From positions 1-64,000 of the forward strand of contig NOWV01000083.1 of the NCBI GenBank assembly GCA_003344405.1: a stretch of 64,000 bases of DNA, written 5' to 3'. Position numbers and translations under genes: made by a program. Position 1 is the first letter of the stretch. Each line of letters begins with the position of its first letter. Under the pieces are notes generated by a model, which saw only the letters and a program-made list of their open reading frames with translations, did not search any database and was not told where the DNA came from. This document shows positions 13,101 to 24,273 of the stretch, piece by piece. The stretch is from Trichoplax sp. H2. Its lineage: Eukaryota; Placozoa; Uniplacotomia; Trichoplacea.

Positions 13101-16100
13101 ATTCTATTTACTAACAGAATTATTCCGCGGTGTCTTGTTTAAAAATTATAAGATTTGGGAAAGCTATATTTAAAAATTTATGCTACAGCTAGTAAGTATG
13201 AATATTCCATCAATTATATGATGATGGAGGTAACTCCCATTTTAAAAGTTCAGTTATCGCTTATAACTGGATCTTGTGTTTATAATTCGTTCAGCAATTA
13301 ATCACTTCACTAAATAAATGGATTTTTCTTTATCTGATATACATAAGCTGGAAACAATTTTGAGCCACGAACTCATGTGTCATTCATCAAAGCTAACATT
13401 AAATCATTATTCATTCTATTTATTTTGTAAGTATGAAATTATCGAACCTACGTCTTGATCTATTGTTTTTGTTAAATTTCCAAATAAGAACAATATTTAA
13501 TCTGCGGAAGTAATAGTTTTACATAGCTATTTCGATGAAGTTGTCATCTAATCTGGTGCATACCATGGCGACAATCGAAAAATTACAGCTGCATGATTCA
13601 TGATGTCAGAAGGCAGACGGTAGACGATACTGTTAGAGAAGAATAAATACCGGGTACGCTACGCTACTATGTGGTAATAGTGTCCACATCAAAGATCATA
13701 TTCCCATGTTTTTTGACCATATCAATCGAACTCATTTGCTGTATATGACATATATATAGTCCTTTACTACTTTCTCATGACAGTTGATATAAGGATTCCT
13801 TTAATTGTATATATTAATTAATAGAGGTCGCAATCGATTTGTCTCAGTTTAATTTTTTCAATTACAATCATTTATTGTTTATCACTGTAGTCGTGAAAAA
13901 GTAAATACTGAAATATTAAGCATGTGAAATATTTAAAGATTGGGGATTTGGATAATTATTAAGGGTAAATTTTTCATTCGAATGCACAATCAATCATAGA
14001 ATAGATCACGTAAGTAGCATTTTTTCAATTTGACTAGTACAGTCGTTTGGCTATACTATCATATAAATGTGAATATAAGTTTATAGAGTGAATAAAAATT
14101 ACTGACATGTGTACAGTTTGACCTAGTTGTAATTTTTACAACTCGTTTGACGACAATTTTAATTAATGGACCTTATTAGAGAATACATGAAAACTCATCC
14201 CCTATTTTGTTTTGTTACCCGCGTAGAATATCGGAGGCGGTGCTTAGTGGCATTTCCTCCTTCTATTTGACTCATAGAATTACCAAAGGGCTTTCAGATA
14301 CTTATCGTATATGGCGTAAACGTATACTACTATTTATGCTACGGTATATACTATTCGTCATGATAAGAATTCATTTCAAGGATCAAGGACTCAAAACATC
14401 ATGAGTTTGAGAGTATTAAGACCAATGTCAATCGATGTTCTTGGAATATAAATGATAAAGTTTGACTCTTTTCCAACTGTCGTTACAATTTTTATTTCAT
14501 CTAGTTTGCCAACATAGTCCACTACACGATACAATTCAGTGGATAAAATTCTATCACATTTATTCTTCCTGTCATCCCTTGTATTTATATGAACTGTCAT
14601 ATGGAAGCATGATCTTCTTTTAGACATTATAAGTTTGATAAAATAAACGGCAAAGGGCGAATAGTGTAATCGTGAGGATGATAATAATAGGACAATAGAA
14701 TTGTTAATTAATTAAAAGAAAGCGACAAAAGATCAGCTCGATCAAGCATCAAAATTATGGGTAAAGATCAAAGCTAAATGAAATAATAGCAATTAACCTG
14801 GTTAATAAAATATCTTTATCAATAACAATAATATGTAATATGTGATAGTGATGGTTCATTGTTTCCCTTGAATAATTATTTTTTCTATGCTATTGACTTT
14901 GTTAGTTTGTCCAATTCCGTGTCGTATTATCATCAGTCTACCCCACCTATCGACAGCTTGGATAGATAACGACCATCTGGTCCTGAATTGGATGTGATCT
15001 CAGCACAAATCATGATCTAATTTACATTATTAAAATAGGATTCATAAAGTTAACACCGCAACAGTCGATTGAAAGTTAACCATTGACTATATTCTGTAGC
15101 CATATTTAATATTTTACCACAAAGAATTCAAGCTTCTTCGCTATACTTAACGACATAAAATTAGACTGGACTACTTATCTTGCCGATGAAGTCATGACTG
15201 TGCTTCGTCACATTCCTATGCCATCGCTGTTAATAAAATCATGAAAGTAAGAAGATAAAGAAACGACAATATCGTGTTCCCAAAGCAGGTAACTCACTGT
15301 TTTATAAACAGATTATTTTTATTTAAACATCGTTACTAGGATATAGCTTTACAATATGGAGAGAAAATGAAGAATAGTATTGATTATGTCACACGTTAAA
15401 GGACAATTTAGCATTCTTTTTCTTGGAATCTAAATAGTACTGCCACTTAAAATTTACATAAGTTAGTTTATCGTTATCTTCATAAAGAAATTGAACGCAA
15501 CGGTAACCGTTTAATATCAACCGTATACCGCGTATTTCATCGTAACTAAATTGAATTGGAACAAAATGTACATCTAATAATTGAAAAATATCGACAAACG
15601 ACTTTATTCCACGTGTAGTAACTCAAAAATCTTCATATTTAATGAGAGTAAGAAACGTGTCTAGTGAACGAGTCAACCACTAAAATTTATGTTTTATTTG
15701 TAAGGTTTTATCACCAGCAGTCACCATTAAACTTTTTTCGTCGCTCCTTCTGTTTATGCATTGGCAAATTCAGTTAAAGTTTTCTGTTTAACTTCAGTAA
15801 AGTAAAACTTAGCCAAACATCAGTTACTCTAATTATGCTTTTAAATCATTGTTGCTATCTAGTAGTATCGATTTCATGCCTTCTGACCAAAGCTCTTCCA
15901 ATTCCTTTAAATTCCGTGTATTATTACCAAAGTTATTATGGCATCTCAGTATTTTATTTTTCATTGGTTTATTAATGATTTAGTTTCTATTTCCAGTTGT
16001 TAATCAGTCACGGTGCAATATTAATTAACGATAGTACACGTTTCATTCCATTTTTAGCCTAAATCCGACCGGTGCAACAATCTAATCGTTTAAGGTATCT

Positions 16101-18147
16101 TTGACTTAGAGACTGACATACTACTGCAGTGAATGATAATGTTCTGTGACGTTTAATCATTTACACCGCTGATTGAGCGCAATTTACCCTGGTAATTAAA
16201 CTCTTTAAAATATTCAATTCATTGATCAAAGTGCATTATATGATGTAGATTTGACTCGTTAAAACGTATAACCAGAGTAATTATTACAACTTTAAATAAC
16301 AATTATGTTATTACATCAGACGAATCAATCATATACTCGAGCGTTTAACAGTATCCCTGCTAGAACACACATTGCTGGCTCCCATTTTATTAGTTCGATT
16401 TATTTATCAGCATGATTGAGTTTAACTAGTAATATCAATAAATGCCCATTATTACTTTTTATGCTATGCGAGCTAAAAAATATCACACTATTGTACCATT
16501 TTAAGGCTGAATTTTAAAATTCAATTACATGTTAGATCCATAGTATTTTTACGGCCAGTCATCGCCTCATGAGTTATGACAGAACAGAAGCTTGCTATAT
16601 TTTCCTAATTTCTTTCAGAACGCACAGTAAACACATTACTACGTCAATTTCTTTCACTACCATTGACAAAGGCATATAGTTCGTATGAATTGACCTTTTA
16701 GACCTTCAGTAAGGTAACTTCTAGTGGTCTATTTATATAGGCTTGAAACTCTCACTTAAATCTTCTGTAAGTGGAGAACCGTTGCTAAGCATATCTTACA
16801 CAATTTGATAGCTAAACATGTATGTATGTATACGTATTTTACTTTTCACTTTTATGTAATAATACTCCAGTCATCTGTAAGAAATAGTCACGACCAATTT
16901 ACCTTTCAAATTGGCTTACTTTCCTATATCGCAAAATTAAGACCCTTGATTGTGAACACATATTACATGTCTTTACAACCGTGATGATGTGCATATATTT
17001 TCTTGTTTGCACACCGTAGGTATTATAATATATTAATTTTCAATATTTCTTGTATATGACCGGAATAAATTCATTATATCAAATCTGGTTCTCTAATCAT
17101 AACCGTGTTTGCGCCATTATCGCCCTACCTATTAATTACGTGATCGAGCCTCATAATTAAACTTTACAAAATTCATAGCTAGCAGATATATTACTTAATT
17201 TTGCTAATATATCAGGTAATTACTGCAGGTATTATTTCGTACTTTATTCTTATTCTCTTAGCATGTTGTAATTGAACATTTTATTAGTCTAAACTGTGTA
17301 CTTGGATAAGTTTGAATTGTCTCATGTTAAATTCAAATTTTTTACATTGTATCTTGAGATAATTCCTTCCAGCTATTGTAAAGTATCTAGCTTTTATAGT
17401 AAAGCTGTAACGAAAGTTGTAATGTCATAGCAACTTTCATATTAAAAGCTTCAACAGCAATAATTCACTACGTTTAACGTAAATACTAACCCTATTTCGT
17501 TCTGCTGTATATTAGTAATAGCAATTATAACAGTCACTAAATCTGTAATACTGTATATCAGGATTCTGTAGCAAAGAACTATATACCTACAATTACGACG
17601 ATCTTATAGTTTTCTTCCACATATTTTAAAAAATATATTAGGATATTTTAGCGTTAACAACCAAGGTATAAAAGTGGTAATTGTATGCCTAAGTCCTTGA
17701 AGATTGAATATTAGCAACATTTAAGGCTTCTAGCAAGGGCTAATGGTTGAGAGATTTTAGCATCATAATTGGCTTAATGAAATCGTGGTAAAATAATTGT
17801 AGGTACTGACGGAAACATTTCATTTTCGTTAAGGTACATATGCCGTAGAGCCGATATCAATATTTCAATACCCGTAATCACATATCTGAAAAACTATGGC
17901 ACGTCCAATATAATCATATTTTATACCAATGCAAGCTGTGACTATCCTAACATTCCTTATATCATCACTGAGTAATTGATGGGTCACATTTTCATTTCTA
18001 TTGGTATATTGCTTACAATATCTCATATTTTTCTCACTACTGGAACTAACTTTGACTCACTCAGTATCATTATCCAGAACGTCCTTGAAATTAAAAATCA
18101 ACTTACTTGCAGTATAGCATATAAAACTCTATAGTCTTTCAAAAGAA
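10112..18147. other. Gene-poor stretch of about 8 kb
   Basis: AT-rich DNA with no confident gene and few TACTGTAC units. Weak candidates only: a two-part plus-strand frame at 14887-14979 and 15125-15244 (hydrophobic signal-like start, then a 39-codon exon ending LLIKS, but a poor donor GTCCTG); a 78-codon ATG frame on the minus strand at 14627-14391; and a 37-codon plus-strand frame at 10853-10966. None shows a recognisable family. The stretch presumably contains upstream sequence of the following hydrolase gene. Confidence 0.5.
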
Positions 18148-19773
18148 ATGGAACTAATAGGGACGTTCGTAAGTGCAATTATATTGTTAACTATCCTATC
18201 TTTAATTAGAAATTATTATTTTCCACGATATAGTAAGCCTCATTTAAGGTATAAATTAACTTCAATGAACCAGTGGATTGTAAAGCATTGCTCTAAATTA
18301 AATCAATTATACAAGCCTCCATTTTATTCAGTCAATGGTCATTTACAAACTTGGCTCGCAACTCAATGGCCTAAAAGCCCAAAGTCCATGAACATTCGAA
18401 ACCAAAGTCAAATTATTGATACGCTATACTACGAACATATCGTATTAGATTGGTTCTGGATAGAATACCACAAACAAACAAAATTAACTAATACACAACT
18501 TAATGATCACAGAATTTTAACATCAAACCATCAAAAAAGAATTCTACTAGAGGAATCATTATCCGTCTCTCACATTATTGTTATCATACCTGGTTGGTTG
18601 ACTACCATGACATCATCTCATGTTACTTCATTAAGCATTGAAATGGTAAATTATTTTCAACAATTTGATAAAACCCAAAAAAATAACTGTGGCAATGGAT
18701 TTAAATGTGTTGTTATCAACCCACCGACTGGTCTACTCCAATCACAGCAATCCCATCAAAATCAACACCAAAATGCTAATCATAATTCATTTTTAGTTAA
18801 TGGTGATGGTACTCGATCAAATTATACTTGGAATCAAGATAATCAGTATCAATTACCAACAAGCCAACAATATTCACGCCATCTTCATGAAGTTTTACGT
18901 CATATACGTAATAAATATCCAAACGCTTACATCTCTGCGGTCTCTATCTCACTTGGATATAGTCTACTGCTATCGTACTTGAGTGATATTGGCGCCTCAA
19001 CATTGATTTCAGCGGCAGTATGTATATCACCAAGTTATGATTTAGAAGAAGTCTTAACTAATTTAGCATCCAACTTACCGTATGATATTCTTTTACGCCA
19101 TAACATTAAAAGATCTATAGTAAATAATCATCGTAAAGTTCGGCAACAATTGAATCATCAATTGCAATCGTCTGCAACTCAGATTGATGAGAATAGTAAA
19201 TATTATAATAAAACCTTAAACCTAAATCCCGATTTTCAATTTGATAAATATACAAATAGTAACTACTATCATCAGGAACAGCAAGGCAATAATGGTAAAA
19301 ACCAAGAAACAAAACCACTTAGATCTAAGACGATACCTACATTATTAAAATGTAAGACAGTTCGAGAGGTATATTGCCATCTATACGGTATACCATTGAA
19401 TCATGATTATGAAAATCAGAGTGAACCCCATGATACATTGCAATCGAACGATAAAAACTGTTGGGAATTTATCAATCCAATGTCCGATATCGATGAGATA
19501 TGCATACCAGTATTATGCCTTAATGCAAAGGACGATCCGATTACAGATTGCAAACTGATTCCGAATACGTTATTTGATCAGCATCCAACATTTATATCTG
19601 CAATAACAAAATACGGTGGTCATGCTGGTTTCTTAACGGAAAGTCAAATGCGTTCTTGGTCTAGTCAGGTTGCGGTTGAATTCATTATTACGGTACAAAA
19701 TTATAATATTAAGCTATTATACGGATCAAGAAATGACCAGGATAGTGAAAACGATAGCTCAAACCTGATTTGA
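18148..19773 (+). CDS. Alpha/beta hydrolase of the ABHD1/ABHD3 (YheT-like) family, intronless
   Basis: A single uninterrupted 541-codon frame. Residues 4-20 form a membrane anchor (FVSAIILLTILSLI), as in ABHD1/ABHD3, which are ER-type membrane lipases; ABHD3 cleaves phosphatidylcholines with medium or oxidised chains. The family signature FYSVNGHLQTW is at 59-69 and the oxyanion region HIIVIIPGWLT at 142-152. The nucleophile elbow is S266-I-S268-L-G270, so Ser replaces the usual first Gly of GxSxG while the catalytic Ser268 is kept. The acid is Asp462/463 in NAKDDPI and the histidine is His492 in YGGHAGF. Two low-complexity insertions rich in Asn/Gln (about 198-240 and 330-390) lengthen it beyond the usual 400-450 residues. 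Every other long gene in the window is split by introns, so the lack of introns suggests origin through a processed copy. The substrate is unknown. Confidence 0.92.
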   Translation: MELIGTFVSAIILLTILSLIRNYYFPRYSKPHLRYKLTSMNQWIVKHCSKLNQLYKPPFYSVNGHLQTWLATQWPKSPKSMNIRNQSQIIDTLYYEHIVLDWFWIEYHKQTKLTNTQLNDHRILTSNHQKRILLEESLSVSHIIVIIPGWLTTMTSSHVTSLSIEMVNYFQQFDKTQKNNCGNGFKCVVINPPTGLLQSQQSHQNQHQNANHNSFLVNGDGTRSNYTWNQDNQYQLPTSQQYSRHLHEVLRHIRNKYPNAYISAVSISLGYSLLLSYLSDIGASTLISAAVCISPSYDLEEVLTNLASNLPYDILLRHNIKRSIVNNHRKVRQQLNHQLQSSATQIDENSKYYNKTLNLNPDFQFDKYTNSNYYHQEQQGNNGKNQETKPLRSKTIPTLLKCKTVREVYCHLYGIPLNHDYENQSEPHDTLQSNDKNCWEFINPMSDIDEICIPVLCLNAKDDPITDCKLIPNTLFDQHPTFISAITKYGGHAGFLTESQMRSWSSQVAVEFIITVQNYNIKLLYGSRNDQDSENDSSNLI

Positions 19774-22700
19774 ATTGATTATCTTTTAACATAGGCCTGT
19801 AATATAAAGGATATTTCGATCAAGTATTTACCAAATCCCCGGATACTTTTCTAAAGTTGATAGAGCTTCATAGTTCAGATTCGATTTTTTTAATCAATTT
19901 AACGAAAAATTTACGCTATATTGATTTAGAATTATCGGTACGACTGTAAGGCACTTCATACAAATTACATTCAACACTGGAACAAAATTTCAAATTGTCA
20001 GAATGACCGAATAATTCACCTTCATGCATAAAACTACAGTATATGGTGCAAGATTAATCGCATTATATCTGTAATAGGATAAGTTGTCTCTTATATTATG
20101 CACAGTTACCGTTATACCTTGTATGAATTTTATTATATTAAGAAAAAGAGGAAATTTTATTATTACAGTAAGTCATAATTTATGTTTGTACAAGACATAA
20201 TCTAAGCATTCTATAAGAAATTGTCGCTATAAAATTCTGTCTATACGTACAGTATTTGAAGAATTGTATTCTCATCTATTTAAATAATAACTCTTGAGAT
20301 TTTATACCTAATGTGTTGTGTATAACCAATTAGGTCTATACAATCTACTAATACTTGTTACTAAGCGAACTAACTTTTTTCTGTGCTGTAAAAATCATTT
20401 CCTCGTACCGTGTTAGGCTATTAACATCAGCAGCCACCACTGATTATAACTATTGCACAACATATTAATTTTCCATATAAGCGGTACCACTAAGTTATAA
20501 GCAAAGAAAAATTTGTTTCTGTGAAACATTCATTATTCGTCAGAATTTTGTATTTATAGTACAGTATATTTACGTATATAGCTAACACATACATTTCAAA
20601 GTCATACACCATATACTGTATATCTTGCTCTTATCTATAAATCTAAAATTTAACATTTCTTTTAATTATCATGACAATGTTAAAATATAATGTATGATAT
20701 TATAATAATTACCAATAGAAAATTTTATCCTTATTTACAGAAATGTTAGATGAAAAATCTAAATTATCTACGATCGCTCTATAACAAATTATATTCCAAT
20801 TTCGTTACAATATCTAAATTGACATATTTCGAACATTTATGGCTAATAGAAATTTGATTGCTATGTAACTTTTCAAATTCAAATAACTATTATTCTTTGC
20901 TTGATAGAGATTATAACATAAATACGAATAACGCCTTTACCTATTTGGCGATATATAATTTTATTTTGTAGGTGTCTATATCTCCTATTAGTAATTGTAA
21001 AGTGTTGAAAAACTTTTTTTTTGCGATATAGATGTTAACATTATAAATTAATTTTATGTTTATCAAGATCTTTATCAAGTAATATATACTGTACATCGTT
21101 AGCACGCTGCATATAGAGAAGAAGGCAAAATTAATTTTAAACTCTAGTACTGTACCGTAACTATCGCTGAATTTTATTTAATATTGCTATGATATAATCA
21201 ACATATCATTAATGATTTTGTACTTTAATTCATGATGTTAACTGTTTTAATTATTGTTATCATGAAGGCAATAAAAGATTGATGAAATTATAAATTTTGT
21301 AGGATGCTTGTAAAAAATAAATTCATTGATATTTTGGTTTACACATTCATATTCCCTAATCATCTCGTCTAAAAATGCTTATAAAATTATTAATCTGCAC
21401 TTGGACAAATTCCAGCTCTACTTGATAATAATTATTTATTTATTATTATTTTTTTATTTGCTTACTGCATAACTTGAATGACTTACCATCAATAATTAAT
21501 TAAATATATATTGCAATGATATGATCTATGTTTCCTTGCTACCTGGAAAATTTTAGTATTGGTGAAGCTATTAGTTTTTAGAAAGTTAGATAATTGTTGC
21601 AATTGGATACGACTGTTTACAGCACTAGTTTTCTTTAAATCCAGAACACTGTTAGGTGGCTGTCACGGACTACTTCCCGACAAGTTTAATAGTCTAACAT
21701 AAAGCATTTACTTGAGTTGCTTCTGCAGATTACTACCCTAATCTATCGTAAGATTTAGTAAGAATATAGTATTGTCACTATAACGCCGAAGAACCACTCT
21801 TTTAAAAGGCTTACAATCGGTAGAGACACCGAACTATAATTTATAAACAGCTTTTGTCACAACCGAGATTGCAACACAAAAATTATCGGGATTCTTTCCT
21901 CTAAAGTAGTCTTAACTATCTAAGCAACTAACTCTAAGCACCATTTAATCTACCAAACTTAGATTCGAGTCTTAGATGATAGAATACTCACGCTAAGAAT
22001 CAAAACTTTATTCTAAAAACTATTTATTAAAATGTCCGATTGAACTCACAACTTACAATCTACTGCTAACCACTGATAACCGTCTGTTATCAACTAACTT
22101 ATCAACTCTCTCCATTAAGAACTTTGAGATTTTTATATAGTCTCACAAACTTCGTTGGTGCAATACAATAATAAATTTATTAGCCAAGTCTACATGCTAA
22201 ATATAGCAAGAATCACAACACACTTCCTATGACATTTAATATTAGTTAATTAATGGCTAGGTGTTAACATGTGATTCATTACTCAACAAAATTTTATCAT
22301 TGATGACGCAATAATTAATTAATTGTCACAGCTTCATACTGTAACGCTGAAAAATTTTGAGCAACAATACTTTCTTAAACTCTATAATTTAGGTAACTTA
22401 GTGCCGTAACAGTGCCATAGCTATTTATCTGTACATGTGCACATTTCCACGTACATAGAACCTTCTACGCTTTCAGATCGCTAAAAATTACATCTTGAAT
22501 GCCTAGTATAGAAATGTAGCTAGTGTACATCAGATAAAACTTATTATATGATTGTAGTATACGGGTTGTTGGCCCTAGGTTCTTAATCCGTCAACTCAAA
22601 ATTCTAAGTTGTTAAAATCGAGCAAATCCCTAATGTAACACAAAATAGTCAACACCGTATAATTGACCTATAACAGTGAAGTTTATTGACGTCCGTGTGT

Positions 22701-23535
22701 CGTCCGTCGGAGAAGAATTCCCATTTCTTCCCCTTATAATTAAAATAACAGTCGAAAATGGCTAAGATAAACCGGATAATCAATTGCTCCTCGATATAGG
22801 AGTCATCAATCACATTAATACATTGCTTCATAATATTACTTAATATGGCTATCTGTTACGGCCTTATATAGCACATACTTTATTAAGACATACAGTTCTA
22901 CACTACATATACATACCATCACTGTATTGCCTGCTCAAAACTACTGTAATTAGCAGAAATCACTAGAATGATGCACGCGTATCTTTACTTCTACGAAGTG
23001 AATTGTTGTCACAAAACTAGAGAACGGAGATTTGTCATTCGTATTAGTGCTGCAGTATTAGCAGATCAATACTTGTTGCAAGTCTTTGTCTGGCTATTAA
23101 GTTCATATGTACTTAAGAGTTATCCAACGTATGCTTCGGAAGAATATTACCACCAAATTCTGTGTCAACAAATCACTGCACCTACAAGAAAGTTGATCAC
23201 CATGTAAAGCAGATTTTATCGTAATATTCAGTAGTATTTATGTCCTGCAATCAGTTTCGAAATTATATTTTGATTATGAAGGTATGAACAGTAGTAATTG
23301 CACTCGGCTTTTCCAACTGAACAGTCATGAACTGCCAACATACGTATTTCTCCTACTCTGCCCATGATGCTAGAAGTTTAAAGCATACAAATGTTGCTAA
23401 CTTGTAGTCTAATTCTGATCTATCATTGCATTCATTGCACGACGCTGTGCCCACTCACTACCCTTTATAATAAACTGTAGTGCATTACTAGCCTCGCAGT
23501 GGATGAGTAATTAAGAAGTATTTCTTGTTCAATCG

Positions 23536-23590
23536 AGCTAAACCATGGACTCCTAGATACCGCGATATCGAGAAGTCCATGGCTAAACTA
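23536..23590. repeat. Imperfect inverted repeat (hairpin) around CCATGGACT
   Basis: Arms of about 22 nt (CTAAACCATGGACTCCTAGATA against the reverse complement of the segment ending at 23588) match with a perfect 9-bp CCATGGACT core and a few mismatches, separated by a short GC-rich loop. Its function is unknown. Confidence 0.6.
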
Positions 23591-23656
23591 ACAGTAAACT
23601 CCCAATGCCAATGCCAATGATGTCATCCTTGCTAAATACTCGTGATGTGTCAGGCG

Positions 23657-23735
23657 CATACTGTACTGTACGCGGACAGTGTACTGTACTGTACAGTGTG
23701 TGCCGTTCTGTACTACTGTACTGTACGATCGAACG
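23657..23735. repeat. TACTGTAC palindrome cluster upstream of CPD
   Basis: Several copies of TACTGTAC/GTACAGT lie 540-620 bp upstream of the carboxypeptidase D start codon, in the same type of position as the other arrays in the window. Confidence 0.75.
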
Positions 23736-24273
23736 CTACGCTCGATGTGGTTTGCTAATTCCAACGACAAGAGAATTTATTTACTCAGGCAATAACGAAA
23801 TTGAAGAGTTTACTACTCGACGTAGCTGAAGCTCGACTCTGAAAAAGCAATATTCAGCCTCAAATATCAAGTTCAAATTCGTAGTAGGTAACGTATCAGT
23901 CACTCATGATCGCACGCTAGATTAATTGCAACTTACTCCTATTCGTGATGATAGACTTTAAGATTCTTTCAAATTTCCCATCAACTTTTGAACTTTTTGA
24001 AGATACATTTTTTCATTATAAACGTCAAGGACTGCAGTAACACAAGATGACGTACTTCTTCTCCTAGTAGTCCTTTTAAATGCACGAGTGTTAGCTTTAA
24101 ATTAACTTAATAACTTTCACTCCGGCAAGAAATTATCCGGATAGCGTCAACGCTATTCAGTGATATATTGATTGCTACCGATAGATATATTTTTAAATCG
24201 ATGACGTAAAGAGGAAGGGAAATAGTTGAACTACTGGTCTTTTCTCTTTTGTGTGTGTATATAGATAGCTGGA

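Larger units (their letters stand above)
19774..24273. other. Intergenic DNA with possible LTR-like remnants
   Basis: No confident gene. On the minus strand, 22200-21600 carries a TATATAAAAA box (near 22137) and an AATAAA (near 22010) in a patch richer in GC than its surroundings, again suggestive of a decayed LTR, with no coding remains. Frames at 22831-22649 (-) and 22968-23207 (+) are 60 and 79 codons long but match nothing and lack splice partners. A hairpin and a palindrome array upstream of the carboxypeptidase gene are listed separately. Confidence 0.4.

Noticed and set aside
14207-14627. Overlapping frames on both strands (65 and 78 codons)
   Set aside because: Both look protein-like, but they overlap in antisense and neither has a recognisable family or splice partners. 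They are kept only as a mention in the intergenic entry.
215-22689. Shared 15-mer AGTGAAGTTTATTGA at 215-229 and 22675-22689 as evidence for related LTRs
   Set aside because: A shared 15-mer is expected by chance in a 64-kb AT-rich window, and similarity does not extend beyond it.
22649-23207. 60- and 79-codon frames before CPD
   Set aside because: No homology recalled, no splice structure, and one overlaps an AATAAA-containing patch. Chance open frames of this size are expected in this much sequence.
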